Of a stretch of DNA of 22,898 nt, positions 15,216 through 22,832 are shown piece by piece. Numbering within the stretch: position 1 is the first letter of the stretch; each line of letters begins with the position of its first letter. The notes under the pieces were generated by a model. It was not told where the DNA came from. It searched no databases and was given only the letters and a program-made list of their open reading frames with translations. The stretch covers positions 1-22,898 of the forward strand of contig DDLS01000076.1 in assembly GCA_002340255.1 (NCBI GenBank). Reading direction: 5' to 3'. This stretch comes from Cyanobacteria bacterium UBA2566. Lineage in GTDB: Bacteria; Cyanobacteriota; Cyanobacteriia; Cyanobacteriales; Desertifilaceae. Position numbers and translations under genes: made by a program.

Positions 15216-17036
15216 ATGAACCAAATAGAAGAACGCAGCGTAGATATCCTCGTTGTTGGTGGGGGAACGGGGGGAACCTGCGCTGCCATCCAAGCCGCCC
15301 GTCGGGGCGCTCAAACCCTGCTCGTCAGTGAATTTCCCTGGTTAGGGGGCATGTTAACGGCAGCCGGAGTATCTGCACCCGATGGTAGCGAGTTGGCAGC
15401 CTTTCAAACGGGAATGTGGGGGGCATTTGTACGGGAATTAACTCAGAAACAACTGGGAGGATTAGACCATAATTGGGTGAGTTTATTTGGCTTTAGTCCC
15501 CACATAGGAGCGCAAATTTTCCAGGACTGGGTGGACGAACTGCCTAACCTGGACTGGATTTGGGGACAAACGCCATTAGAAGTGTATCGAAACGGCAACC
15601 GTATTACTGGGGTTCGGTTTCAAAGCTTGCGGGTAAATGCCACCCTTACGCTAGATGGAACTGAACTAGGAGATTTACTCGCCTTAGCCGATATTCCTCA
15701 TCGTTGGGGTTGGGAACTGCAAGCTGAATGGGGAGAACCGAGTGCTCCTCAAGAAGCTAACGAACTGACGCAACGCTATCCGGTACAAACACCCACTTGG
15801 GTGATTCACCTACAAGATTATGGAGAAGGAGTCAGTGCGCCAGATATTCCCGGTTCTGTCGCAGAATCAGTATTTGCGGGAGCATGGGAAAACCATGGTG
15901 TAGAGAAATTCTTAAGTTATGGCCGTTTACCGAATGGCACCATGATGATTAATTGGCCGATTCAGGGAAACGATTATGGTATCAATCTCAATCGCCTAAT
16001 TGAATCCCCTGAAAACCAATTTACCTTCTTACAAGAAGCCTTAGAGTATAGTCTCAACTTTGGGCGTACGATTCAAGCCCAATTGGGACAACGCTACGGG
16101 TTAGCGGTGAATCAATTTCCTGTTCTCGACTCCAGCAGTTCCCCTCGCTCTGCGCTTCTTCCTGCATTTCAACAAGGAGTCGCCCTTTATCCCTATTTTC
16201 GAGAAAGTCGCAGACTCAAAGGACAAATTACGCTGCGAGAACAAGACATTTTGCCCCAACCGGACGGAAATGTGGCTCAATTACCCAGAGATGAAACTGG
16301 AGCCATTAATAGTATTGTGATTGGCAACTACCCTAATGACCATCATTATCCAGGGGTTGACTTCCGTCTGGCTCCGAAATCTCTACGCTGGGGGGGACGG
16401 TGGACGGGAACTCCGTTTACACTGCCCTATGGCTGTTTAGTTCCAGAGGAAATTACCGGATTTCTGGTCTGTGAAAAGAATATTTCTGTCTCCCATATTG
16501 CCAATGGAGCCAGCCGCTTGCAACCGGTGGTGATGAATATAGGGCAAGCCGCAGGAATGGCAGCAGCGCTCTGTATTGAGCGCCGGGAAGACCCCCACAA
16601 TTTACCGGTGCGAGTTTTACAATCAGCTTTGTTAACGGATAAAAGTGCCCCAGCAGCCGTTATTCCCTGTTTTAATCTCACCCATGGCTCTCCAGATTGG
16701 CAAACCTGGCAATTCCATTATTTAGAGCATGGAGAGGAGTATCCGAAAACTGGCTATACTCCCAACCCTTCTTCCCCAGTTGATTTAGGAACAAGTTGTA
16801 CTGAGGGGTTAGAGGTATCAGGACTGTTTAAGCGCTTAGAGGAACAAAGCTATCAATTGCAGGTCAATGCCCCTGTCCAATGGGGGGGAAGTACCTGGCG
16901 ATTGATTACCACTGAACCCCTAGTTAATCATACTTTCGAGGGTCTGGAGGATCAACAACAGATTCGCCTGCGCGGACGCATGAATTCAGCCGGGGGTTGG
17001 ATGATTGTGGAAGAAATTACGGACGTTTTTAGTTGA
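15216..17036 (+). CDS. FAD-dependent oxidoreductase
   Basis: This 606-residue protein has an N-terminal dinucleotide-binding fold, VDILVVGGGTGGTCAAIQAARRG (about 9-31), containing the GxGxxG pattern, and an ADP-ribose-binding acidic position in LLVSE (35-39), followed by FPWLGGMLTAAGV. Near the C-terminal part of the FAD fold is NISVSHIANGASRLQPVVMNIGQAAGMAAAL, typical of the FAD-dependent oxidoreductase (FAD_oxidored) family, whose members are often misnamed as xanthan lyase. The last 130 residues (about 475-606) form a separate region of beta character and unknown role. There is no signal peptide. GAGG is placed 9 bases before the ATG. The substrate cannot be inferred. Its stop codon overlaps an inverted repeat that lies between it and the patX-like gene. 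Confidence 0.85.
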   Translation: MNQIEERSVDILVVGGGTGGTCAAIQAARRGAQTLLVSEFPWLGGMLTAAGVSAPDGSELAAFQTGMWGAFVRELTQKQLGGLDHNWVSLFGFSPHIGAQIFQDWVDELPNLDWIWGQTPLEVYRNGNRITGVRFQSLRVNATLTLDGTELGDLLALADIPHRWGWELQAEWGEPSAPQEANELTQRYPVQTPTWVIHLQDYGEGVSAPDIPGSVAESVFAGAWENHGVEKFLSYGRLPNGTMMINWPIQGNDYGINLNRLIESPENQFTFLQEALEYSLNFGRTIQAQLGQRYGLAVNQFPVLDSSSSPRSALLPAFQQGVALYPYFRESRRLKGQITLREQDILPQPDGNVAQLPRDETGAINSIVIGNYPNDHHYPGVDFRLAPKSLRWGGRWTGTPFTLPYGCLVPEEITGFLVCEKNISVSHIANGASRLQPVVMNIGQAAGMAAALCIERREDPHNLPVRVLQSALLTDKSAPAAVIPCFNLTHGSPDWQTWQFHYLEHGEEYPKTGYTPNPSSPVDLGTSCTEGLEVSGLFKRLEEQSYQLQVNAPVQWGGSTWRLITTEPLVNHTFEGLEDQQQIRLRGRMNSAGGWMIVEEITDVFS

Positions 17037-17055
17037 TAAACTTCCACAGTTTATC
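17035..17055. repeat. Perfect 7-bp inverted repeat between the oxidoreductase and patX-like genes
   Basis: GATAAAC (17035-17041) and GTTTATC (17049-17055) pair perfectly around a 7-base loop. It overlaps the oxidoreductase stop codon and abuts TCCGGA. Without a T-run it is not an intrinsic terminator; an operator role is possible. Confidence 0.6.
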
Positions 17056-17059
17056 CGGA
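17054..17059 (+). promoter_or_regulatory. TCCGGA hexamer (DIF-like -35 motif) upstream of patX-like gene
   Basis: TCCGGA is the -35-region hexamer described for developmentally induced (DIF) promoters in Anabaena. Here it lies 16 bases before the first ATG. A start site some 30-35 bases downstream would fall near 17090-17095, before the Met codons at 17106 and 17115. TAGAAC at 17084-17089 is a weak -10 candidate at rather long spacing. TCCGGA also occurs by chance inside coding DNA of this window. Confidence 0.3.
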
Positions 17060-17075
17060 TGCACTAGGGAAACCG

Positions 17076-17375
17076 ATGAGAAGTAGAACAGTTACTTCAA
17101 GACAGATGTTTCCCATGCGTACCAACAACTCCATTAAAATTAATCATTTTCTGTTTTTGTCTGTGGTTATTGGTTCGATAGGTTGGGTTAACCTGCAAAC
17201 CAGTCCTAAGGTTGCTTCCTATTCAAATCAATCTTCCCAATATGTAGAAGAGAGTCAAACCCATCGCGGAAGCGGACGGTGTGATGATACGGAGTGCCCT
17301 TCCTCCCAATCTTTTGATAGCATGAAAACTGCTCGTCGAGGCAGTGGACGGATTGACTCTAATCAAACCAGTTAA
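17076..17375 (+). CDS. patX: PatX-like secreted precursor with two RGSGR pentapeptides
   Basis: This 99-residue protein carries RGSGR twice: in HRGSGR (63-68) and RRGSGR (87-92), separated by an acidic Cys-containing linker (CDDTEC). RGSGR is the active pentapeptide of PatS and HetN, which binds the regulator HetR. PatX is a family of small exported proteins with a C-terminal RGSGR motif found across filamentous cyanobacteria, including non-heterocystous ones. A hydrophobic segment (about 24-40, HFLFLSVVIGSIGWVNL) after basic residues serves as a signal peptide; possible cleavage is near KVAS (45-48). Met1, Met11 and Met14 are all possible starts, and Met14 (17115) would give the most compact signal peptide. 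The two motifs use different codons (CGC GGA AGC GGA CGG and CGA GGC AGT GGA CGG), so they are not a recent exact duplication. A strong terminator follows. hetR is not in the window. Alternative: an unrelated secreted protein with chance motifs, unlikely with two. Confidence 0.8.
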   Translation: MRSRTVTSRQMFPMRTNNSIKINHFLFLSVVIGSIGWVNLQTSPKVASYSNQSSQYVEESQTHRGSGRCDDTECPSSQSFDSMKTARRGSGRIDSNQTS

Positions 17376-17449
17376 GAGTTGAGTAGGATAGAATATTTTC
17401 TAGTCCTGCACCTCTAAATACGATGATGATCAGCTTTAGATTCTCTCAT

Positions 17450-17484
17450 CCCCCATAACCCTGAAGTTAATGGGGGGTATTTTT
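17450..17484 (+). terminator. Rho-independent terminator after the patX-like gene
   Basis: CCCCCATAAC (17450-17459) pairs with GTTA-A-TGGGGG (17466-17476) with one bulged A and a 6-base loop. It is followed by TATTTTT (17478-17484). It lies 75 bases after the patX-like stop and 17 bases before sbcD, separating the two transcripts. Confidence 0.75.
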
Positions 17485-17501
17485 GTTGCTGGAGAGACAG
17501 G

Positions 17502-18731
17502 ATGATTAAGGTTTTACATCTATCGGATATCCATTTGGGGAGTGGGTTAAGTCATGGAAGAGTGAACCCAGAAACAGGTTTAAATACCCGTTTGGAGGAT
17601 TTTATCAGGAGCTTGTCCTACTGTATCGATCGCGCGATCGCCGAACCTGTCGATTTAGTTTTATTTGGCGGCGATGCTTTTCCAGATGCTACACCTCCCC
17701 CCTATGTCAGTCAAGCGTTTGCTGGGCAGTTTTATCGTCTAGTGGAGGCGAATATTCCGACGGTGTTATTGGTGGGTAACCACGATCAACATGCTCAAGG
17801 AAAAGGGGGGGCAAGTTTATCGATTTACCAAACGTTGGGGGTTCCAGGATTTATTGTTGGCGATCGCCTAGCTTTACACCAGATTACCACTGCCCATGGC
17901 CCCATTCAAGTGATTACCCTCCCCTGGTTAACTCGTTCGAGTTTATTTACTCGTCCAGAAACCCAAGAATTATCCCTTTCAGAAATTAATCATCAATTAA
18001 TCGACCGGTTGCGAACTGCCCTTGAAGCGCAAATTCGCCGTCTGAATCGAGATCTTCCCACGATTCTTTTAGCCCATGTGATGGTCGATAATGCCCACTA
18101 TGGTGCAGAGCGGTTTTTAGCTGTTGGCAAAGGGTTTACTATACCCTTATCCATCTTGGCGCGTCCTTATTTTGATTATGTAGCCCTCGGTCACGTTCAC
18201 AAACATCAAATCCTCTGCGAGCATCCACCCGTTGTCTATCCTGGCAGTATTGAACGGGTGGATTTTAGCGAAGAAAAAGAACAGAAAGGTTATATGCTAG
18301 TGGAAGTGGATAAAGGACAGGCAAATTTAGAATTTTTACCCTTATCTGTGCGCTCGTTTAAGACGATTAAAGTTGATCTGAGTCAGGTAGAAGATCCCCA
18401 AGAACAACTCATTCACACCCTAGAAAGATCTTCCCTTCAAGATGCCGTTGTACGATTGATTTATCAGATTCGTTCCGAACAATTAGATTTAATCGATTCC
18501 CAGCAACTCCACGAACGGCTAGAAGTGACCCATAGTTATACGATTCAACCGGAATTAGTCAGTCAACTCTCCCGCACTCGACTTCCGGAATTAGGGCAAG
18601 GAAAGGAAGTCGATCCCTTATCCGCTCTGCAAGCTTATTTAGATAATCGAGAAGATTTACAAGAATTAGCCCCACAAATGCTAGAGGCAGCACAAGAGTT
18701 ATTAATTTCTAGCAATATTGTAGATTCCTAG
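17502..18731 (+). CDS. sbcD: Exonuclease SbcCD subunit D (Mre11-like nuclease)
   Basis: SbcD is the Mn-dependent nuclease subunit of the SbcCD complex, which opens hairpins and trims DNA ends. The 409-residue length is normal. Calcineurin-like phosphoesterase motifs appear in order: LHLSDIHLG (D9, H11), LVLFGGDAF (D58), VLLVGNHD (N93, H94, D95), ILLAHVMVD (H192) and LGHVHKHQ (H231, H233). The region after about 270 matches the capping domain. GGAG lies about 10 bases upstream of the ATG. No sbcC follows; the convergent pentapeptide-repeat gene begins to be read 65 bases after the stop, so sbcC must be elsewhere. The preceding terminator suggests an own promoter in the short upstream gap, or read-through. 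Confidence 0.93.
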   Translation: MIKVLHLSDIHLGSGLSHGRVNPETGLNTRLEDFIRSLSYCIDRAIAEPVDLVLFGGDAFPDATPPPYVSQAFAGQFYRLVEANIPTVLLVGNHDQHAQGKGGASLSIYQTLGVPGFIVGDRLALHQITTAHGPIQVITLPWLTRSSLFTRPETQELSLSEINHQLIDRLRTALEAQIRRLNRDLPTILLAHVMVDNAHYGAERFLAVGKGFTIPLSILARPYFDYVALGHVHKHQILCEHPPVVYPGSIERVDFSEEKEQKGYMLVEVDKGQANLEFLPLSVRSFKTIKVDLSQVEDPQEQLIHTLERSSLQDAVVRLIYQIRSEQLDLIDSQQLHERLEVTHSYTIQPELVSQLSRTRLPELGQGKEVDPLSALQAYLDNREDLQELAPQMLEAAQELLISSNIVDS

Positions 18732-18796
18732 AGGAGAATTAGAAACTAGGTTCCCTAAAGAAAAAGGGTTTCTCAGAGAAGATACCCTGTTAGAAA

Positions 18797-19372
18797 TCAC
18801 TGGTTATTGGTTGATTCACAATAGCGACGTTTTGCCCGTTCTTCTCTTGCTCTTTGGAAGTCTAATGTATTGAGATCGACGGGTTTTCGCATCTGTTCTG
18901 TAGTTTCTGGATCTCCTTGATAAATTGTTGCCCCATCGGGCATTTTAGCCCCATTGAGTTTAATTCGATTATCAACGATTGCCCCCGTAAAATCGGCTCC
19001 GGTTAAGTCGGTATTTCTTAAATCTGCACCTCGCAGATCGACCCCTTGTAATTTAGCATCTACAAAGTTAGACCATTGAAATTTTCCGTCTTGTAAATTA
19101 GCATTACTTAAATCAGCACAAGTGAAATAAGCGCCTTCAAAGTTACTGTTACTTAAGTTAGCATTCATTAAGCGAGATTGCCTGAGTTGAGAGCCTTTAA
19201 CGGTTCTGCCGGTAATGTTGCTTAAATCAGCGTCAATCAGATCGCATCCTTGACAGGTACGACCTCCATTCAGTAGTCGAGTAACGTGATCGGGGTTAGC
19301 CGCGATCGCTACAGTGGTAAATCCGATACTTACCCCGATCGCGATCGCTAACGTCTTTTTGAGTTTGATCAT
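18797..19372 (-). CDS. Secreted pentapeptide-repeat protein
   Basis: From the ATG at 19372 this is 191 residues. It starts with a signal peptide (KLKKTLAIAIGVSIGFTTVAIA, likely cut after AIA). A short region with C-x-x-C (GRTCQGCDLIDADLS) follows, then pentapeptide repeats of the A(D/N)Lxx type: DADLS, NANLSN, ADLSNANLQD, VDLRGADLRNTDLTGADFTGA. These form a right-handed quadrilateral beta-helix. The C-terminal 50 residues are polar and end in Arg/Lys-rich sequence. The usual location is periplasm or thylakoid lumen; the function is unknown. An in-frame Met 28 codons upstream would add a second hydrophobic stretch, but AGGA 11 bases before 19372 favours the shorter form. It is convergent with sbcD. 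Confidence 0.82.
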   Translation of the reverse strand: MIKLKKTLAIAIGVSIGFTTVAIAANPDHVTRLLNGGRTCQGCDLIDADLSNITGRTVKGSQLRQSRLMNANLSNSNFEGAYFTCADLSNANLQDGKFQWSNFVDAKLQGVDLRGADLRNTDLTGADFTGAIVDNRIKLNGAKMPDGATIYQGDPETTEQMRKPVDLNTLDFQRAREERAKRRYCESTNNQ

Positions 19373-19529
19373 AGTAACTAAAATCCTTGAAGAAACTACA
19401 ATAAAGGAACTGAGGATTATGAAAATAATTATACAAAATTCAACCGGTGGTTTCAAATTAAAAAAAGGTTAATTTTTTCTGACTCGATGATAGAATGATT
19501 CTACCTGAACTCAGAATAAAACATACTGG

Positions 19530-19769
19530 ATGTATTATCCAAACCCCTTGATTTTAAATCTCTCCACTGGGTCTCCGAGTCCTGAACCCTTGCCAGAACC
19601 CGTAAATCTAGTCTCTCACCAGGGTCAAACGATTGTTTATATTGGTATTTTTCTATTGATTGTTACGCTCATTATTATTGTGGGCATGATCAATCAAAAA
19701 ATAGAAAAAGCGCCGATCATCTCAGTGCTACTAAGTTTGATTTTGATTCCCATATTATGGTTGATATAA
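19530..19769 (+). CDS. Small membrane protein, unknown
   Basis: This encodes 79 residues: a Pro/Ser-rich N-terminus (about 1-30) followed by two hydrophobic helices, TIVYIGIFLLIVTLIIIVGMI (about 34-54) and a second at about 62-79, joined by NQKIEKAP. The protein ends inside or just after the second helix. I do not recognise it. It diverges from the pentapeptide-repeat gene and is followed by repeat-rich intergenic DNA. Composition is consistent with a real inner-membrane protein, but the short length leaves doubt. Confidence 0.5.
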   Translation: MYYPNPLILNLSTGSPSPEPLPEPVNLVSHQGQTIVYIGIFLLIVTLIIIVGMINQKIEKAPIISVLLSLILIPILWLI

Positions 19770-19833
19770 CCCGTCAAAATCAAAAACTAGATTACAATAG
19801 AACGGAAAATAGTTTGTGTTGCTGCTTTGAGTA

Positions 19834-19848
19834 TAGCGCTTCGCGCTA
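19834..19848. repeat. Dispersed palindrome TAGCGC-TTC-GCGCTA
   Basis: This is a perfect 6-bp inverted repeat with a 3-base centre in the gap before msrP. The inner 13 bases (AGCGCTTCGCGCT) recur at 22834-22846, and a degenerate copy lies near 15029. Confidence 0.7.
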
Positions 19849-19852
19849 GGCA

Positions 19853-19879
19853 CTCTAGCAATAGACCCTCTAGCAATAG
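19853..19879. repeat. Two direct copies of CTCTAGCAATAG
   Basis: A 12-base word is repeated with a 15-base period (19853-19864 and 19868-19879), directly next to the TAGCGC palindrome. Together they look like one composite intergenic repeat unit. Confidence 0.6.
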
Positions 19880-19952
19880 CTTGCATTGCTTAGGGTTTAA
19901 GGCTTCAAGCTGTACTCCATAGAAAAGAGAATCGCTGTACTCACGAATTGTC

Positions 19953-20933
19953 ATGACTTTAATCAAAGTTCCCCAAATCTGGGATATACCCGATCGCCAG
20001 ATCACCCCAGAGTCCGTATTCATGAATCGTCGGAAATTGCTCAAGGGACTGATGGGAGCTGGCATTACCGCCAGTTTACTCCCGTTAACCGCTTGTGGTC
20101 AGCAAAATCAATCGACTAATATGGGATCGGGTTATACCACGCCAGAGGCGATCGCTCAAAATCCAGAGTTTCTCAAGGGAGATTTGGAGATTACTCCCCA
20201 ATCCCTTTCTTCTAAATACAATAACTTTTACGAATTTGGCACCACCAAATCGATTCAGCAAGCAGCCCAAGCTTTGCCCACAGAAAACTGGAAAGTAGAA
20301 GTTGGAGGATTGGTCAAAAATCCCCAAACCTATGATATGGACGATCTCCAAAATAAATTTGAAATAGAAGAGCGCGTCTATAGATTTCGATGTGTGGAAG
20401 CTTGGGCAATGGTTGTACCTTGGTTAGGGTTTCCAATGCGCAAACTGATCGAAGCGGTTGAACCCACATCTGAGGCTAAATTTGTGCGATTTACCTCTTG
20501 GTATGATAAACAAATTAGTACCGGCCCCTCTGGGAATCTATTTTCGCCTCTTCCCTGGCCCTATACGGAAGGATTGCGAATTGAGGAAATGGCCAATGAA
20601 TTAGCCTTTTTTGCCACAGGAATTTATGGTCAAGACTTACCCAAACAGCACGGCGCTCCCATTCGTCAAGTGATTCCTTGGAAATATGGCTTTAAGGGAG
20701 CAAAATCGATTGTCAAAATTGAATTTCTGGAGACTCAGCCAGCGACGTTTTGGAATACGATTGATGCGAAGGAATATGACTTTGAAGCTAATGTAAATCC
20801 GGATAAACCCCATCCCCGATGGTCTCAAGCGACGGAACGGCTCATTAGTGATGGATCTGCATTCAGTTGGCCTAGACAACCGACCCTACACTATAACGGC
20901 TATGGGGAATGGGTGGCTCATTTATATGGTTAA
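19953..20933 (+). CDS. msrP: Protein-methionine-sulfoxide reductase catalytic subunit MsrP
   Basis: MsrP is a molybdopterin enzyme that repairs oxidised methionine in exported proteins. The 326 residues fit. A twin-arginine signal NRRKLLKG (25-32) and a hydrophobic stretch end in LTAC (45-48), so the mature protein might also be lipid-anchored at C48, which is unusual. The molybdenum ligand is C147 in YRFRCVEAWAMVVPWLGF. Other family blocks are KFVRFTSWYDKQ, PWPYTEGLR, YGQDLPKQHGAPIRQVIPWKYGFKGAKSI and PHPRWSQATERLI. The N-terminal QITPESVFMNRR matches the conserved start region, so the ATG at 19953 is plausible although no ribosome binding site is clear. The usual membrane partner MsrQ is not in the window; a His-rich DUF4079 protein lies two genes downstream on the same strand. 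Confidence 0.93.
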   Translation: MTLIKVPQIWDIPDRQITPESVFMNRRKLLKGLMGAGITASLLPLTACGQQNQSTNMGSGYTTPEAIAQNPEFLKGDLEITPQSLSSKYNNFYEFGTTKSIQQAAQALPTENWKVEVGGLVKNPQTYDMDDLQNKFEIEERVYRFRCVEAWAMVVPWLGFPMRKLIEAVEPTSEAKFVRFTSWYDKQISTGPSGNLFSPLPWPYTEGLRIEEMANELAFFATGIYGQDLPKQHGAPIRQVIPWKYGFKGAKSIVKIEFLETQPATFWNTIDAKEYDFEANVNPDKPHPRWSQATERLISDGSAFSWPRQPTLHYNGYGEWVAHLYG

Positions 20934-20988
20934 GCCTATGCTTTAAAAAGTGTGAGCATCAAACTTAACCATTAACAGGTGATGAGGA

Positions 20989-21459
20989 GTGAAAACTAAA
21001 TATTGGAGATTAGGAGGACTAGGGGCGATCGCCAGCCTAGTCCTGTGGCTGTTGCCTGCTTTAGCGGAGCTACCCCGCGATAAAGTTATAGCCCTAGTCG
21101 AAGCTCTGCGAGTATCTGCCCCCCAAGGGCAAACCGCAGAAATTCTCTATGGCCCGTGGAAAATTAGAGCTAACAACATTACCCGATGGTCTCAATGGTG
21201 TTTGGGGGAAACCTTAACCCCAGAAGCGTTTGCCGCCAATATAGATCAAACCAGAACTGTTTTGGTTTGTATTGTTGGGGATGTTCTAGCTGAAGAATAT
21301 GACACAAGTGCCCAAGATGAAAACCTTGCCATCCGCAGAACGGCAGCTTGGTGGGTCTCGGGTAATCCAAATTTGTATAACCAAGGGGACATTGCTGTTT
21401 ACACTAATAAAGTATTGAGGTCTTATCAAGACTTCAGAAACAACCCCACAGACTTTTAA
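20989..21459 (+). CDS. Secreted hypothetical protein between msrP and the DUF4079 gene
   Basis: This encodes 156 residues starting at GTG, with AGG 9 bases upstream. The N-terminus is a clear signal peptide (YWRLGG...SLVLWLLPALA, cut after residue 26). The mature part has two cysteines (C71, C94), possibly a disulfide, and blocks ILYGPWKIRANNITRWSQWC and AIRRTAAWWVSGNP. I do not recognise the family; it looks like a cyanobacterial conserved protein of the periplasm or lumen. It follows msrP by 55 bases and precedes the DUF4079 gene by 56, so co-transcription is likely. A redox-linked role is inferred from neighbours only. Confidence 0.65.
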   Translation: MKTKYWRLGGLGAIASLVLWLLPALAELPRDKVIALVEALRVSAPQGQTAEILYGPWKIRANNITRWSQWCLGETLTPEAFAANIDQTRTVLVCIVGDVLAEEYDTSAQDENLAIRRTAAWWVSGNPNLYNQGDIAVYTNKVLRSYQDFRNNPTDF

Positions 21460-21515
21460 ATCCTAAAGTCTAGGAATAGCAAATCACTTGACCAAATCAT
21501 TACTCGGATTACTCC

Positions 21516-22010
21516 ATGGACACCATTAGAGACCTTCTGCAACCGATTGTTAACCCCATTGCCGATTATTTCGCTGGCTTGGGCATTCCTGAACCCATAA
21601 CCCATTGGGGACATCCTCTAATGATGGGTATTGTCGTTTTTGTGTTAGGCACGTTTGTGGCTGTTGCTGGATGGCGCGGACGAAGTGCCACGGATGAAGA
21701 GGTGGCGACTCAAAATAAGCTCAATCACCGCAAACTAGCCCCATTTTTAACCTTATTCTTAGGCCTCGGATATACCGGAGGGGTTTTATCCTTGGTGATG
21801 CAAGGACAGCCTATTCTTGAAAGTCCCCACTTTTGGACGGGTTCAATTGTCTTAGTGCTGTTGGGTCTCAATGGCGCAATTTCAATTACCAAGTTTGGGG
21901 GCGATAATAAACCTTCTTTGCGTACTCTTCATGCTTATTTGGGTACGGCAGCATTGGCATTGTTGTTCGTTCATGCCTTTTTAGGTCTGAACTTAGGCTT
22001 ATCGATTTAA
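21516..22010 (+). CDS. DUF4079 membrane protein with conserved histidines
   Basis: This is a 164-residue polytopic protein with about four hydrophobic segments, near 33-52, 75-95, 108-124 and 140-160. Histidines lie at or near the membrane faces: H30 and H33 (HWGHP), H71 (LNHRKL), H139 (LHAYLG) and H153 (FVHAFLG). This spacing resembles b-type heme ligation in cytochrome b561-like bundles. DUF4079 is found in cyanobacteria and plastid-bearing organisms and has no settled function. Its place downstream of msrP suggests it could pass electrons to periplasmic MsrP in place of MsrQ; that is inference from order and histidines, not shown by the sequence. Confidence 0.8.
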   Translation: MDTIRDLLQPIVNPIADYFAGLGIPEPITHWGHPLMMGIVVFVLGTFVAVAGWRGRSATDEEVATQNKLNHRKLAPFLTLFLGLGYTGGVLSLVMQGQPILESPHFWTGSIVLVLLGLNGAISITKFGGDNKPSLRTLHAYLGTAALALLFVHAFLGLNLGLSI

Positions 22011-22025
22011 GCCATAATTCTTTAA

Positions 22026-22063
22026 GTAGGGATGGGGTAACTCTCCTCCCTACAATAGACTTT
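22026..22063 (+). terminator. Hairpin after the DUF4079 gene, possible weak terminator
   Basis: GTAGGGA (22026-22032) and TCCCTAC (22047-22053) pair perfectly, with further G/C pairing inside (GGGG against TCC). A short T-run (22061-22064) follows 7 bases later. It may end the msrP-DUF4079 transcript before the CCB gene, or be an intergenic repeat of the GTAGGG...CCCTAC kind. Confidence 0.4.
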
Positions 22064-22105
22064 TCAATTACCCTTCTGCGAGCGCAAAGTGCTCTATTAA
22101 TTGCC

Positions 22106-22759
22106 TTGAGTGTCAAACGCACCGATACGAACCAAGTTTTACGACTATTGCCGATTATTGTGGGCATAATTGGGGGAACACTGTTAATGGTGAATCGGTT
22201 ATTCACGCCAGAATTAACGCCTTCCCAAGGCCGTTCTGATGTGGTAGGCGTGATGATTAGCGCCCTGCTAATTTTAACCGGATTACTCTGGCAACAGATT
22301 CAACCTGTGCCTCCAGAACGGGTGCAATTAATTGGAGAAGAGGGCTTTGAACTCTCTCCTGAGTTACCGGATGTTGTCAAAACTGAGTTAGCGTGGGCTT
22401 CCCAATTATTGCTGACGAATACGGCGGGGCGATCGCTGGTGGTTTATTATCAAGGTCAAGTGCTGCTGCGCCGAGGTATTTTAGGCCCAAAGTCTGAGGT
22501 TAAACCCGGCCCCATTGTGCAACGGGTTCTAGATAAAGGTAAACCGGTTTATTTAGTCAATCTCAATATTTATCCTGGCAAAATTGAATTTGATTATTTA
22601 CCTGAGAACACACAAGGAGTTATTTGTCAACCCTTGGGAGAAAATGGTGTGATGATTTTAGGTGCGAATGCACCGCGCAGTTATACGAAGCAAGATGAAG
22701 CTTGGATTGCTGGAATTGCCGATAAAATTGGCAATTCCTTAATGGGTAATACACTATAG
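22106..22759 (+). CDS. Cofactor assembly of complex C subunit B (CCB2/CCB4-like)
   Basis: This 217-residue protein has two N-terminal membrane helices (about 13-31 and 46-62) followed by a soluble domain. The text LRLLPIIVGIIGGTLLMVNRL, then GRSDVVGVMISALLILTGLLWQQIQP and VVYYQGQVLLRRGIL matches the CCB family. In chloroplasts CCB2 and CCB4 act with other CCB factors in covalent attachment of heme ci to cytochrome b6; cyanobacteria keep homologs. The start is a TTG; upstream in-frame codons contain no ATG or GTG nearby, and an ATG start would fall inside the first helix. It is co-directional with the msrP cluster but separated by 95 bases and a hairpin. Confidence 0.8.
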   Translation: MSVKRTDTNQVLRLLPIIVGIIGGTLLMVNRLFTPELTPSQGRSDVVGVMISALLILTGLLWQQIQPVPPERVQLIGEEGFELSPELPDVVKTELAWASQLLLTNTAGRSLVVYYQGQVLLRRGILGPKSEVKPGPIVQRVLDKGKPVYLVNLNIYPGKIEFDYLPENTQGVICQPLGENGVMILGANAPRSYTKQDEAWIAGIADKIGNSLMGNTL

Positions 22760-22832
22760 TAAATATGGTGTATATATTGTTCCAGCAATGCCATAGACTA
22801 AAGTGACTTCAGAGAATATTACTCCTATTATA

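Noticed and set aside
18732..18796. Possible bidirectional terminator between sbcD and the pentapeptide-repeat gene
   Set aside because: CCCT/AGGG pairing with flanking A and T runs is present, but the stem is only about 4 bp and the outer pairing is imperfect.
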